Below, one piece after another: positions 16,571-25,781 of a stretch of DNA of 64,000 nt. The notes beneath the pieces are model-generated. The model had not been told where the DNA came from. It did no database searches and saw only the letters and a list, made by a program, of their open reading frames with translations. Position 1 is the first letter of the stretch. Each line of letters opens with the position of its first letter. This stretch comes from Moraxella osloensis (GTDB lineage: Bacteria; Pseudomonadota; Gammaproteobacteria; Pseudomonadales; Moraxellaceae): positions 1,922,001 to 1,986,000 of the forward strand of contig NZ_CP014234.1 of the NCBI RefSeq assembly GCF_001553955.1, in the 5' to 3' direction. Made by a program: the position numbers and the translations under genes.

Positions 16571-16760
16571 CCGTTTGATTGAACAACCGCTTGATTGAAA
16601 AACCGCTTGATTGAACAACCATGCGGTAAGCGGTTAAAAGGCTTAAGGTATTGAAAAGCTGTTGTAGCTTGCCCATGCTGCCAGCAGGCGATTATTTTAT
16701 GAGTGTGCTAAAATTACTAAGCCATAGCCAAACCATAGCTAAGTCATAGCCAAGCGATAG
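16569..16760. repeat. Two short tandem-repeat tracts between murC and ddl
   Basis: Three 16-bp units of the form aaccgcttgattgaac lie at 16569-16616, the first overlapping the murC stop codon. A second tract at 16719-16760 has four 11-bp units of the form aagccatagcc, the last one shortened. Otherwise the 253-bp gap holds no frame I can support. Confidence 0.8.
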
Positions 16761-16823
16761 TTTAAAAATTTGGGTGAAATAATTGTAGCAATGAATTCGG
16801 TTAACAAAAGATTAGGAATCAAT

Positions 16824-17747
16824 ATGTCAGAGCTTATCGATGTCAAACAATTTGGTAAAGTGGCGGTTGTCTGTGGCGGCTGGAGTGCCGAGCGTGAAGT
16901 ATCGCTGACCAGTGGTCAAGCTGTGCTTGATGCGCTACTCACTAAAGGCGTGGATGCCCATCACTTTGACCCCAAAGAAACAGATATCTCAAAACTGCGC
17001 GACTATGACCGCGTATTTAATGTGCTGCATGGCACTTTTGGCGAAGATGGCAGCCTGCAAGGGGTGCTAGACGGTTTTAATATTCCGTATACCGGTTGTG
17101 GCGTATTAGCCTCTGCAATTGCCATGGATAAGTTTCGCAACCGGCTAGTTTGGCAAGCGTTAGATTTACCAAACGTACCTTATGTCGTGCTTGATGACAA
17201 TACCGATTTTACTGCTATCGAACAGCAGCTAGGTTTACCGCTGTTTGTCAAACCCGCCGCTGAAGGCAGTAGTGTCGGCGTATTTAAAATTAAACAAGCG
17301 GGCGAGCTTGCCAAGACCTACCCACAGCTCAAACAATACCACGGCGCTATTCTGGCAGAAAAAGCCATCACAGGCGGTGAGTATGCTTGCTCTATCCTCG
17401 GTGATGAGGTACTGCCCAGTATTCGCATCATCCCAACGACCGAGTTTTATGACTACGAAGCCAAATACAATCGTGATGATACCGTCTACCAATGCCCATC
17501 AGATTTGAGTGAGGCGCAAGAACACACCATGCAGCAAATCGCAAGAAAAGCGTTTGCCGCCCTTGGGGGCAAAGGTTGGTCACGTGTGGATTTTTTACGA
17601 GATGACGAAGGCACGCTATATCTGCTTGAACTCAATACGGTGCCCGGGATGACCAGTCATAGTCTGGTGCCGATGGCAGCAAAAGCGCGTGGCATGGATT
17701 TTGCGACGCTATGCGTGCGTATCTTAGAACAAACGTTGAGCGACTAA
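16824..17747 (+). CDS. ddl: D-alanine--D-alanine ligase
   Basis: A 307-residue ATP-grasp ligase that makes the D-Ala-D-Ala dipeptide for peptidoglycan precursors. Visible family sites are VVCGGWSAEREVSLTSG at the N-terminus, HGTFGEDGSLQG, PYTGCGVLASAIAMDK, FVKPAAEGSSVGV and, at the C-terminus, LYLLELNTVPGMTSHS. I chose ATG 16824 because taggaa lies 6 bp upstream and the length matches DdlB (about 306). Earlier in-frame starts at 16770 and 16791 add a poorly conserved extension. It lies in the usual place between murC and ftsQ. Confidence 0.95.
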   Translation: MSELIDVKQFGKVAVVCGGWSAEREVSLTSGQAVLDALLTKGVDAHHFDPKETDISKLRDYDRVFNVLHGTFGEDGSLQGVLDGFNIPYTGCGVLASAIAMDKFRNRLVWQALDLPNVPYVVLDDNTDFTAIEQQLGLPLFVKPAAEGSSVGVFKIKQAGELAKTYPQLKQYHGAILAEKAITGGEYACSILGDEVLPSIRIIPTTEFYDYEAKYNRDDTVYQCPSDLSEAQEHTMQQIARKAFAALGGKGWSRVDFLRDDEGTLYLLELNTVPGMTSHSLVPMAAKARGMDFATLCVRILEQTLSD

Positions 17748-17944
17748 GTCGTTTTCGTTTATATTTGTTTACAAAAAAAGTACTTGAATTGTCTAGAAGC
17801 GTATTATCTATTTACCATTCATTTCATTGAATTTGCTATGATATGCTTCTTGGCATAAATCCTTGTAATATTTTTAGTTATTTTGATTTTTGTTGTTGAG
17901 ATTTTAGTAATTAATAATTTTAGACCGAGTTATGATTGGTCAAT

Positions 17945-18820
17945 ATGGCAAATTCATTTGTGGCAACTGCTTCCCTAGATACTACGCTCCCCACTCGCTT
18001 TCATCAGCTACTGCCAAAGTTGTTAATGCTTGGCGTTGTGTTATTGTTGCTGATATTAGCGGCTTTGGCGATTAATGTGTTCAACAAATTACCCAATGCA
18101 GCGATTAGTTTGCAGCATAAAGGGTTAAATACCCAGCAAACCCTGCAGCTTCAGCAACTATTGGGCGAAAAAGCCGACACAAATCTGCTCAAAGCTGATT
18201 TGCAAAGCTATCTAGCAAAACTTGAGACGGTAGATTGGGTAGGGCAAGTCGATGTGCGCCGCGATTGGCAACAAGGTATTGTGGTCAATGTAGTACCGCG
18301 CCAAGCCGTTGCCAAGTTTGGTAGTGAACGTTTAGTCGATGCCAATGGTACGGTATTTAAGCCTGCCGATAGCAATGACTTAAATAACGCCAGCTTGATG
18401 CAGCTACAAGGCGATAGCCAAAATGCCGTTGTCATGATGCAGCAAATCAAGCAAGTTAGTGATTGGTTTATGCCACTGGGTATGAAAATTGAAGAAGTCA
18501 TCGTAACGCCCAGAATGGCATGGCTATTTCGCTTTGATAACGGACTTCGGGTACTGGTTGATAATGACAATACGTCAGAAAAACTGTACCGACTGAGCAT
18601 CATGTTACAAAATCAGCTTAAACCACAGCTCAAAACGCTGCAAACGGTGGATTTACGCTATAAAAATGGCATGGCAATTACCAAACGACCTGTGATACAG
18701 CAAGCTGGTGATACAGCTGCCGTCAATAAATCGGCTGATACTAAACCGGTGACCGATGCCAACTCAACAACCGATTCGAAAACTAACGCCTTAAAAACCA
18801 CCGCCAACCCCAGCCATTAG
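17945..18820 (+). CDS. ftsQ: Cell division protein FtsQ
   Basis: A 291-residue bitopic membrane protein that links early and late divisome parts through FtsB and FtsL. It has a cytoplasmic N-terminus, one transmembrane helix (about residues 27-47, LLMLGVVLLLLILAALAI), a POTRA domain (ISLQHKGLNTQQTLQLQQLL) and the beta domain (DWVGQVDVRRDWQQGIVVNVVPRQAVAKFG, then VDLRYKNGMAI). A Thr/Ser/Lys-rich tail of about 45 residues follows. ATG 17945 is chosen over an in-frame TTG at 17936; neither has a strong ribosome binding site. It precedes ftsA by 25 bp. Confidence 0.93.
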   Translation: MANSFVATASLDTTLPTRFHQLLPKLLMLGVVLLLLILAALAINVFNKLPNAAISLQHKGLNTQQTLQLQQLLGEKADTNLLKADLQSYLAKLETVDWVGQVDVRRDWQQGIVVNVVPRQAVAKFGSERLVDANGTVFKPADSNDLNNASLMQLQGDSQNAVVMMQQIKQVSDWFMPLGMKIEEVIVTPRMAWLFRFDNGLRVLVDNDNTSEKLYRLSIMLQNQLKPQLKTLQTVDLRYKNGMAITKRPVIQQAGDTAAVNKSADTKPVTDANSTTDSKTNALKTTANPSH

Positions 18821-18845
18821 GTGAAACATAATTTTGTAGTGTTCT

Positions 18846-20126
18846 ATGAAAAAGCCAGATCTGATCGTCGTCGTCCACCTAAGTGCTACCGCTATTCATA
18901 CTGTGATTGGTCAAATCCACAGTGCGCAAGATATTCGTATTATCGGTCTATCTACCGTCAAAAACCATGATTTCGCCCAAGGCACCATTCGCCACCGCGA
19001 ACGTCTAAAATCTGCCATCAAACAATCTATTCAAAACGCTGAAGACATGGCAAATTGCCGCGTAAACAGTGTTTGGCTTAGTTTTTCTACCCCAGATTTA
19101 CAAAGCGTCAATAGTGTGGGCGAAGTCAAAATCAAACACGATATCGTACAAGCCAAAGACGTGGTCGCCGCGCTAACCCAAGCCAAAAATAAACATCTTA
19201 CAGATGATTTGTATTTGATGCATTATGCCCAGCAAGGTATTGCGTTAGATGGCAATGCTGAGATGATTGATGATGCGATTGGCATGCAAGCAAATGACTT
19301 GATGGTGCTGTATCATCTGATGATGATGCCGGTCAAAGGTCGCCAAAATTTACAGCAACTGCTGCAAGAATGTGATGTCAGTATCGACCAAATGCTATTT
19401 GATGCTGTATCTACCGCCGAATACGGTTTATTACCTGAAGAAAAATACCATGGCGTATGTCTGATTGATATTGGCGCATCGACGACCAGTATTTGTGTTT
19501 ACCGTGAAGATAAGCTGATTTATACCCATTGTTTTGCCGAGGGCGGTCATCACGCAACACTGGATATCTCTATGCTGCTAGATGTCACCATTGCTGAAGC
19601 AGAGAATATGAAAAAATCCCAAGCCAATGTCGATCGCCATGGGATTGATTCAAGCCAATTTTTTACCATCAAGCGTTCACAGCATGACGATGAAAAAACC
19701 ATTAATATGCTTGAACTCCTTGAAGTCACTGAAGCCCGCTATATCAGTATTTTAGGTCATATTAAAAAAGAGCTGGATAAAGAAGGACTAAGTGAGTTTT
19801 TACAACAAGGCTATGTCATCACGGGCGGTGGTGCTGAAATGCGCGGATTATTGCCACTAGCCAAAAAAATCTTTGCCAATAAAGTAAACAAGGTCAATCA
19901 ACACCCAGCGATTTCTGCCTATACCCAATATGGCGATGATGACAAGCTTCGCACCATTGCGGCAATGATTGGTGAGCGTAAATACCAAACCGCGTTTGGC
20001 ACACTGTTATATAGTCAAAGTGAGGCGTTTCATCATAGCGAGAAAAGCTCACCTGACTCGTTGCAAGTTAAGCCCATGCGAGAAAAACTCAAAACTTTGA
20101 ATAAATTTTTTGGTAAATTTTTCTAA
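18846..20126 (+). CDS. ftsA: Cell division protein FtsA
   Basis: A 426-residue actin-like ATPase that tethers FtsZ filaments to the membrane and recruits later divisome proteins. It shows the actin-fold phosphate loop (CLIDIGASTTSICVY), the second loop VITGGGAEMRGLLPLA, and a C-terminal amphipathic helix (KLKTLNKFFGKFF) of the type that binds the membrane. Conserved early sequence includes GTIRHRERLKSAIKQSI. It follows ftsQ closely and precedes ftsZ by 149 bp; that gap is AT-rich and could carry an ftsZ promoter. Confidence 0.96.
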   Translation: MKKPDLIVVVHLSATAIHTVIGQIHSAQDIRIIGLSTVKNHDFAQGTIRHRERLKSAIKQSIQNAEDMANCRVNSVWLSFSTPDLQSVNSVGEVKIKHDIVQAKDVVAALTQAKNKHLTDDLYLMHYAQQGIALDGNAEMIDDAIGMQANDLMVLYHLMMMPVKGRQNLQQLLQECDVSIDQMLFDAVSTAEYGLLPEEKYHGVCLIDIGASTTSICVYREDKLIYTHCFAEGGHHATLDISMLLDVTIAEAENMKKSQANVDRHGIDSSQFFTIKRSQHDDEKTINMLELLEVTEARYISILGHIKKELDKEGLSEFLQQGYVITGGGAEMRGLLPLAKKIFANKVNKVNQHPAISAYTQYGDDDKLRTIAAMIGERKYQTAFGTLLYSQSEAFHHSEKSSPDSLQVKPMREKLKTLNKFFGKFF

Positions 20127-20275
20127 AAAAGAGATGTTTAGTATTTTAAGAGTGCTCATGTTATGATTGACTCTAAAATCCACTAATTGTGTAATGATTT
20201 AATTGATATTTAATTTAATATGTTTGCTATTTATGCTGCTCAAGCCCACTTGACAGCATACGGAGATTTTTAATT

Positions 20276-21493
20276 ATGGAAGCGAAGTTTAGTATTGTAC
20301 AAGATCACACTGATACATTTGCCGATTCAGCCCGTTTAACCGTTATCGGTGTCGGTGGTGGCGGTGGCAATGCCGTTGAAACCATGGTACAAAATGGTGT
20401 AAAAGGCATTACCTTTGTCTGTGCCAATACCGATAGACAAGCGCTTGACCGCCTGTCAGCGCCCAATAAAATCCAGCTCGGTATCAAAAATAACAACCGT
20501 GGCTTGGGCGCAGGTGCTAATCCAGAAGTAGGGCGTGAAGCGGCAGAAAGCGATGAAGAACAAATTCGCCAATTGTTAGAAAATTCTGATATGGTATTTA
20601 TTACCGCGGGTATGGGCGGTGGCACAGGTACAGGCGCTGCGCCAGTCATCGCCAGACTAGCCAAAGAGATGGGCGTCTTGACCGTTGCCGTAGTGACCAT
20701 GCCATTTACCTTTGAAGGTGGTAGACGTAATAAAGTGGCTAGGGAAGGTATTGAGCAGCTTTCTAACTTTGTGGACTCCATCATCACTATCCCCAACGAT
20801 AAATTGATGACAGTGTATGGCAAAATCTCTATGAAAGATGCCTTTAAAAAAGCCGATGAAGTCTTACTTCAAGCGGTGCAAGGTATCTCTAACATGATTT
20901 CAAAAGATGGTTTTATTAACATCGACTTTAACGATATTCGCACGGCAATGACCTCACGGGGTCATGCGATGATGGGTATCGGGAAAGGCAGTGGTGAAGA
21001 CCGTGCCGAAATTGCCGCTGAAAAAGCCATCAAAAGCCCATTGCTTGACAACTTATTACTTAAAAATGCCAAAGGTCTATTGGTCAACGTGGTGGCTAGC
21101 TCAGATTTCAATTTTGAAGAGCAAGAACGCATCACCCAAAAAGTGCATAGCTTGGTAGATATTGACGAAGCCAACATCTTCTACGGCGTGGTATTTGATG
21201 AAGACATGGGCGATGAAATCCAAGTAACCGTGGTGGCAACGGGTCTTACGCTAGATAATACCCCAAAGCACCCAGCTAGAGATTTTGTCTCAGATGCCTC
21301 TAGCACCCACAAAGTGGAAGCAGGTACGCATGAACCTGCGTATGCGGCACGCCGTGATATACCACAATCCATCCCTACACCTCAGCCACCTGTACAGCAA
21401 ACTATCGAGCCTGCGCCAGCACCGCAATCATCACAGCCACAACGCACAGGCAACAGTATTCAAGACTATCTACGTCGCCAGCAAAATCGCTAA
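20276..21493 (+). CDS. ftsZ: Cell division protein FtsZ
   Basis: A 405-residue tubulin-like GTPase that forms the Z-ring. The N-terminal GTPase domain has VIGVGGGGGNAVETMV, the tubulin signature GGGTGTGAAPVIA, and the T7-loop segment INIDFNDIRTAM. A Pro/Gln-rich variable linker (about residues 320-390) ends in the conserved C-terminal peptide SIQDYLRRQQNR, which binds FtsA and ZipA. A ribosome binding site (cggag) lies upstream. It is the last gene before a strong terminator. Confidence 0.98.
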   Translation: MEAKFSIVQDHTDTFADSARLTVIGVGGGGGNAVETMVQNGVKGITFVCANTDRQALDRLSAPNKIQLGIKNNNRGLGAGANPEVGREAAESDEEQIRQLLENSDMVFITAGMGGGTGTGAAPVIARLAKEMGVLTVAVVTMPFTFEGGRRNKVAREGIEQLSNFVDSIITIPNDKLMTVYGKISMKDAFKKADEVLLQAVQGISNMISKDGFINIDFNDIRTAMTSRGHAMMGIGKGSGEDRAEIAAEKAIKSPLLDNLLLKNAKGLLVNVVASSDFNFEEQERITQKVHSLVDIDEANIFYGVVFDEDMGDEIQVTVVATGLTLDNTPKHPARDFVSDASSTHKVEAGTHEPAYAARRDIPQSIPTPQPPVQQTIEPAPAPQSSQPQRTGNSIQDYLRRQQNR

Positions 21494-21512
21494 GATACTG
21501 TATGATTTTTTA

Positions 21513-21547
21513 AAAGCCCCACAGCTTAATCGTTGTGGGGTTTTTTT
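21513..21547 (+). terminator. ftsZ terminator
   Basis: ccccaca (21518-21524) pairs with tgtgggg (21534-21540) and is followed by seven T residues. It marks the end of the murG-ftsZ cluster. Confidence 0.9.
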
Positions 21548-21691
21548 ATCACTGTAGCCAATCGTAAAGGTCGATAAAATCAATCAAGCATCACTATGAT
21601 GTGGAAAGGGACAATGGTAGAATAGCCAAATGTAACAAATTATATCAACCTAGCTTTGGCTAAGGATGAGTGCAATCTACTAGGGGGCATT

Positions 21692-22567
21692 ATGCAGCAG
21701 CGTACTATTCAACAACCCATCAATCTTGAAGGCATCGGCTTACATAGCGGTAACCCTGTACACCTGCGCTTTTCTCCTGCACCCATTGACTATGGGATTC
21801 AGTTTTTACGTAGCGATGTGGCACAGGCAAAGCCCATTCCCGCTATCTATCATGCAGTAACCGATACCATGATGTCCTCAAATCTCACCAATGAATTAGG
21901 TCAGCGCATTGGGACAGTCGAGCATTTGATGAGTGCAATCGCTGCGCTTCAAATTGATAATTTACAAATCGAAGTGTCAGCGCCTGAAATCCCAATTATG
22001 GATGGTAGTGCCATCGAATTTGTGCAAGTATTGCAACAAGCGGGTATTGCCGAGCAAACGTCTGCCAAACGCTATATTCAGGTGTTGCAACCGATTGAGG
22101 TTCGCGTGGAGGATAAAGTCGCAGGATTTCGTCCCTACGATGGATTTGTGTTAGATTTCCAAATTGACTTTAATCACCCTGCGTTTGATGGCTCACATCA
22201 AAAGTTTAAATTGGATTTTAATGAAGGCAATTTTATCGAGCATATTGCCAAAGCGCGCACATTCGGCTTTTTAAAAGATATTGAGTACCTAAAAAGCAAT
22301 AACTTAGGGCTGGGGGGGAGTATGCAGAATGCCATTGTTTTAGATGATAGCGGCGTACTTAATCCTGAAGGGTTACGTTTTGACGATGAATTTGTGCGCC
22401 ATAAAGTACTAGATGCGATTGGTGACTTATACCTTGCCGGGCACCAGATTTTGGGCGAGTTTTATGCGTATAAGTCAGGGCATGCGCTCAATAATAAATT
22501 GTTACACTCTTTATTTAGTGATGAAAATAACTATAAAGTTGTAACAAAAAATGACAATGTTAACTAG
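21692..22567 (+). CDS. lpxC: UDP-3-O-acyl-N-acetylglucosamine deacetylase
   Basis: A 291-residue zinc enzyme catalysing the committed step of lipid A synthesis. It has the N-terminal QRTIQQPINLEGIGLHSG, the zinc histidine segment GTVEHLMSAIAAL, PIMDGSA, KARTFGFLKDIE and the second zinc site VRHKVLDAIGDLYLAG. At 291 residues it is a little shorter than the usual 300-305; the missing part is at the extreme C-terminus, where proteolytic control acts in E. coli. ATG 21692 follows taggggg. Its place after ftsZ is conserved. Confidence 0.97.
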   Translation: MQQRTIQQPINLEGIGLHSGNPVHLRFSPAPIDYGIQFLRSDVAQAKPIPAIYHAVTDTMMSSNLTNELGQRIGTVEHLMSAIAALQIDNLQIEVSAPEIPIMDGSAIEFVQVLQQAGIAEQTSAKRYIQVLQPIEVRVEDKVAGFRPYDGFVLDFQIDFNHPAFDGSHQKFKLDFNEGNFIEHIAKARTFGFLKDIEYLKSNNLGLGGSMQNAIVLDDSGVLNPEGLRFDDEFVRHKVLDAIGDLYLAGHQILGEFYAYKSGHALNNKLLHSLFSDENNYKVVTKNDNVN

Positions 22568-22904
22568 ATTTATTTAACTTTATTAATTTTATTGTGTATT
22601 TTTACTAATGAAAAAATTTTACAGATGGCTTGATTAGTAACATTTTTTTATCAAGAAGTTATCATTTTATTACACTAATTAAACCCAACCATCCAATTTT
22701 ATCATTTCATTTTTGGATATCTTTTTTTAGCCATTGGCTACTATAAGCGCAGTAAAAATAAAAAAAAAGATATCTTTACTCTCCTATTAATTGTAAATTT
22801 TTTTCTAGTTTTTTACTTTCACTTGCACAAGCCATTAATCTATTGATAAATCTTGCGATATCAGCAACATAATTTACATAAAGTTACATTGTAAATTGGC
22901 TTCT
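22568..22904. other. AT-rich gap between lpxC and dciA with long inverted repeat
   Basis: These 337 nt have no supported gene. They contain an exact 13-bp inverted repeat, gatatcttttttt (22716-22728) and aaaaaaagatatc (22762-22774), with a 33-nt loop. It could serve as a weak transcription barrier between the convergent lpxC and dciA genes. No other signal was recognised. Confidence 0.4.
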
Positions 22905-23393
22905 TTAGTCTTTTATCAGTCTTTGTAACGCCGTTCTAAGCGGCTCGTTATCCGTGACAAGGTCACATAGCTGTGTTATATTTCGCTTCGTAGATTCGCT
23001 TAGCTCACACTTCTTTACATTGCTAACATTGTGATTACACTGTAAATTTGGCATTTGCGAGTCATAACTAGCTTTGACAATCACCACGCGAAAACGTAAC
23101 TGATTAAATTGATGAAAATTGTTATCGAACGCTTGCAGGGTGGAAAGTAGGTGCTGCTGGTTGTAATTGAGGTGATTGGCAAGGGTATGACTATTTGTAC
23201 TAACCACAAGTCTAAACGATTCACAAGCAATCACTTGTAAGCTTGCTAAGACTTCCTCAGTCAATACGTTTTGCCAAGCGCTGCGAACATCGTCCGTCAA
23301 CTGCTGTAATTGCTGCAGTTTTTTTTGAAACGGTAATTGATAGTTGGCAAGACGCTCAGTGCGAGAAGCAAGATGGTTGGTTGGTTTTTTCAT
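22905..23393 (-). CDS. dciA: DciA-like protein (DUF721), putative helicase loader
   Basis: A 162-residue protein that fits DUF721/DciA, the ancestral DnaB helicase-loading factor of bacteria lacking DnaC. The call rests on location (between lpxC and an M23 peptidase, as in Pseudomonas and Acinetobacter) and on the small domain around LRFRVVIVKASYD with the preceding LASLQVIACESFRLVVSTNSHTL. Motif support is modest. The start ATG at 23393 gives a typical length; an in-frame GTG at 23528 would add 45 weakly conserved residues. It is convergent with lpxC and divergent from the peptidase gene. Confidence 0.6.
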   Translation of the reverse strand: MKKPTNHLASRTERLANYQLPFQKKLQQLQQLTDDVRSAWQNVLTEEVLASLQVIACESFRLVVSTNSHTLANHLNYNQQHLLSTLQAFDNNFHQFNQLRFRVVIVKASYDSQMPNLQCNHNVSNVKKCELSESTKRNITQLCDLVTDNEPLRTALQRLIKD

Positions 23394-23578
23394 AGTCAAT
23401 GCGCAGTGTGGTGGGTAGTTAAGCGACAAAAATTTTGATTTAGTCTTAGTGTTAGGTCTTAGTGTAGGTGATTTCAAGACCAAATTATAGTGAATTAAAT
23501 CTTGCCAATGCGCGGTAGTAGCGTTCACATGACATTGGCACAGGGTTTAATAGCATAAGGTTTAACAAAGGATAAAAG

Positions 23579-24274
23579 ATGAAATTAGCTCTAATCGCAT
23601 TGCCAGTTGTTGCTTTAACCACAATGAGTGTTGCACAAGCTCAAATTCTATCGATTACCAATGCCGGTAAAACCAGTCAAGTTATTGTCCGTGAAGATGA
23701 TGGTGAAGATTATTATCTGCCTTCAGACGCCGTCAATGCCGCTATCAAAAATCTAAGCCAGCAAACCCAGCAAAAAGAAGACCGCCTCGCAAGTTTAGCA
23801 CAAAAGCTATCGACTCAGCCAACCACCATTATCAACATGCCGGCAATGGGCAGCTATGCAGGTAATGGCATGTTGACCGTACGTCCGATTGCTTCATCTG
23901 CGCGTATGAGTTCAGTTTTTGGCTATCGTATCCACCCTGTCACTGGTAAATCACAGTTTCATAAAGGCATGGATTTTGCTGCTCCCATCGGCACCCCTAT
24001 TTATGCCACCGGTAATGGTGTGGTAACTTTCTCAGGTTGGGGTACAGGGTATGGTCGTTATGTTGAAGTAGATCATGGCAACGGTACTGTCACGCGTTAC
24101 GCACATACCTCTGCAAACTATGTTAACGTTGGCGATACGGTGTATGCAAACCAGCAAATCGCGGCAGTAGGCAACACGGGTCGTTCAACAGGCGCCCACC
24201 TACATTATGAAGTGCGCCAAAATGGTCAAGCCATCAATCCACAAACTTACTTAGCAATGGCGCCAGCGCGTTAA
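23579..24274 (+). CDS. M23-family (LytM-type) peptidase
   Basis: A 231-residue secreted peptidase or peptidase-like envelope protein. A signal peptide (MKLALIALPVVALTTMSVAQA) leads to a short coiled region (residues about 50-80) and a C-terminal LytM domain with the zinc motifs HKGMDFAAP (HxxxD) and HLHYEVR (HxH), plus GYGRYVEVDHGNGTVTRYAH. All metal ligands are present, so an active D,D- or D,L-endopeptidase is plausible. Ribosome binding site aaagg lies upstream. Its place near lpxC and dciA is conserved in related genomes. Confidence 0.9.
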   Translation: MKLALIALPVVALTTMSVAQAQILSITNAGKTSQVIVREDDGEDYYLPSDAVNAAIKNLSQQTQQKEDRLASLAQKLSTQPTTIINMPAMGSYAGNGMLTVRPIASSARMSSVFGYRIHPVTGKSQFHKGMDFAAPIGTPIYATGNGVVTFSGWGTGYGRYVEVDHGNGTVTRYAHTSANYVNVGDTVYANQQIAAVGNTGRSTGAHLHYEVRQNGQAINPQTYLAMAPAR

Positions 24275-24294
24275 TCGTGACACTATCTCGGTAT

Positions 24295-24325
24295 AAAAAA
24301 ACTGGCTTATATGCCAGTTTTTTAT
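24295..24325. terminator. Bidirectional terminator
   Basis: aaaactggc (24298-24306) pairs with gccagtttt (24313-24321), with an A-run before and a T-run after. It serves the M23 gene on the plus strand and probably the DOMON-like gene on the minus strand. Confidence 0.85.
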
Positions 24326-24359
24326 TTTTCGCTGTGCTATGGTTTAAAATCATCCTAAT

Positions 24360-25130
24360 TTAGCTGTTTATCCAGTGTGCCTTGTTATGAAAGTCCGCTG
24401 GCTGTGCATGCTGTATGGCCCAATAACTCATTTCATTGACGGTTGGAGCTGAGTTGTCTGCTAAGCCACTGTCAGACGGTTGCTGAATCACACGCGTTGG
24501 ATTTAGCGCATAATTACCATTTGCACCAACCAGCTTGTCCAATGCTGATTTGGCAAATGTCATACCGACACGAAAAGTACCAACGCTAAACGCATATTGC
24601 TGCTGTACCGCTCGTACATGGGTAAGGAGCATTGGACTTGCAGAACACCAAAACACAAGCGCAAGCTCGCTATCTTGTGTAACGGCTTGGCTAAAAAAAT
24701 TGATATCCTCACCATAAGTCAGCGCTTTGATAGGCAAGCGCCGAGGGGGTAATGCATTCGGTGTCCGATAACTGTCAAAATAATAAAGATTAAACTCACC
24801 ATTGGTCGCCAAATTGACCTCAAGATACGGGCTATCCGCTTGGCTATCTTTGGCAATAAAACACTCAAAACAATCTGCTTGCCATAAATAATCTTGGCGC
24901 ATCACGCGTTGAAGTGCCAATGGGCTAAATGTCGGAAAATTTGCCCATAGACCAGCTTGTAGAGCGGTTTGACTATCATCAATCTTAGGATGGGTAGCAT
25001 CAAATAAGAGCGTTAAAAATTTACTATCAGCGACCACATGGACTAAGAGCTGGTAGTCCAGTATTGCCGATACGGTAAGTGGCTCAACCGTGCTCGTCAG
25101 TGCAAATGTCTCACCCTGTAACGCGTCCAT
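24360..25130 (-). CDS. DOMON-like domain protein of unknown function
   Basis: A 256-residue protein without an evident signal peptide. The central part, YLEVNLATNGEFNLYYFDSYR, is typical of a conserved DOMON-like family found in proteobacteria, related to carbohydrate- or haem-binding folds; the function is unknown. ATG 25130 is chosen because aagg lies just upstream and it starts 7 bp after the yhbY stop, whereas longer forms would overlap yhbY. It is probably co-transcribed with yhbY and ends at a shared terminator. Confidence 0.6.
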   Translation of the reverse strand: MDALQGETFALTSTVEPLTVSAILDYQLLVHVVADSKFLTLLFDATHPKIDDSQTALQAGLWANFPTFSPLALQRVMRQDYLWQADCFECFIAKDSQADSPYLEVNLATNGEFNLYYFDSYRTPNALPPRRLPIKALTYGEDINFFSQAVTQDSELALVFWCSASPMLLTHVRAVQQQYAFSVGTFRVGMTFAKSALDKLVGANGNYALNPTRVIQQPSDSGLADNSAPTVNEMSYWAIQHAQPADFHNKAHWINS

Positions 25131-25137
25131 TGTAGCC

Positions 25138-25455
25138 TTAGCCAAAACGTACCAAGTTTGATAACTTAGGATTGGCGTCCAGATTGCGACGTAATAATAA
25201 TACCATACGCCCGATACTGGTGACCAAAATCGCATCAGTGGCTTCCGCAATCGCATTTGCTACAGCGTCACGATCTGCTTTGCTACCGGCTGGGATTTTT
25301 ACTTTAATCAGCTCATGATCGCTCAGTGCGCGCCCAATTTCTTCAATAACGGTTGGGGTAACGCCTTGACCTCCAATCATTACCACCGGGTTCAGCTGGT
25401 GACCGATGCCTTTTAAATGTTTGATATCAGCATTTGATAAGCTTGAATTTGTCAT
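25138..25455 (-). CDS. yhbY: YhbY-type CRM-domain RNA-binding protein
   Basis: A 105-residue protein consisting of one CRS1/YhbY (CRM) domain, which binds pre-50S ribosomal particles. It shows DIKHLKGIGHQLNPVVMIGGQG, the GxxG-type loop region, and KIPAGSKADRDAVANAIAEAT. ATG 25455 matches the start of the domain. It is divergent from rlmE, the order seen in E. coli and Acinetobacter next to rlmE-ftsH, consistent with a joint role in large-subunit maturation. Confidence 0.93.
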   Translation of the reverse strand: MTNSSLSNADIKHLKGIGHQLNPVVMIGGQGVTPTVIEEIGRALSDHELIKVKIPAGSKADRDAVANAIAEATDAILVTSIGRMVLLLRRNLDANPKLSNLVRFG

Positions 25456-25781
25456 AACTGTCAATTGACCTATAAAAAAATTAGCTAGCATTATACCATA
25501 TTAATCATTTTGCCTAATAAATTATGGGCAATACATAGGCAAAAACACATAGGCAAAAACGCTGCCATGACTTATCAATCTGCAAAAATCATTGGATTAA
25601 AAAAATCAATAGCCAATCCATGAGTTAATGCAAGCTAACTTGGTGAAATATGCTAAAATAACAGTCTTAACCCTTGAGATTGTCAAAATTTACCGATGGT
25701 CATTGTAGGATGGCTTTGGGTTTTTTAGCCGAATCCCAAGTGAAGAATGTTTAAACTATAAAGGGTAGCTTGTAGAGAATT
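25456..25781. promoter_or_regulatory. Divergent yhbY/rlmE intergenic region
   Basis: This 326-nt region should hold the promoters of both yhbY and rlmE. No clear consensus promoter could be fixed. A tandem pair of 14-bp units, acataggcaaaaac, lies at 25533-25560. Confidence 0.5.

Noticed and set aside
20305-20823. A 172-codon frame antisense to ftsZ
   Set aside because: It is fully inside ftsZ, Pro/Ser/Thr-rich as expected from the antisense of Gly- and Val-rich coding DNA, and has no start signals.
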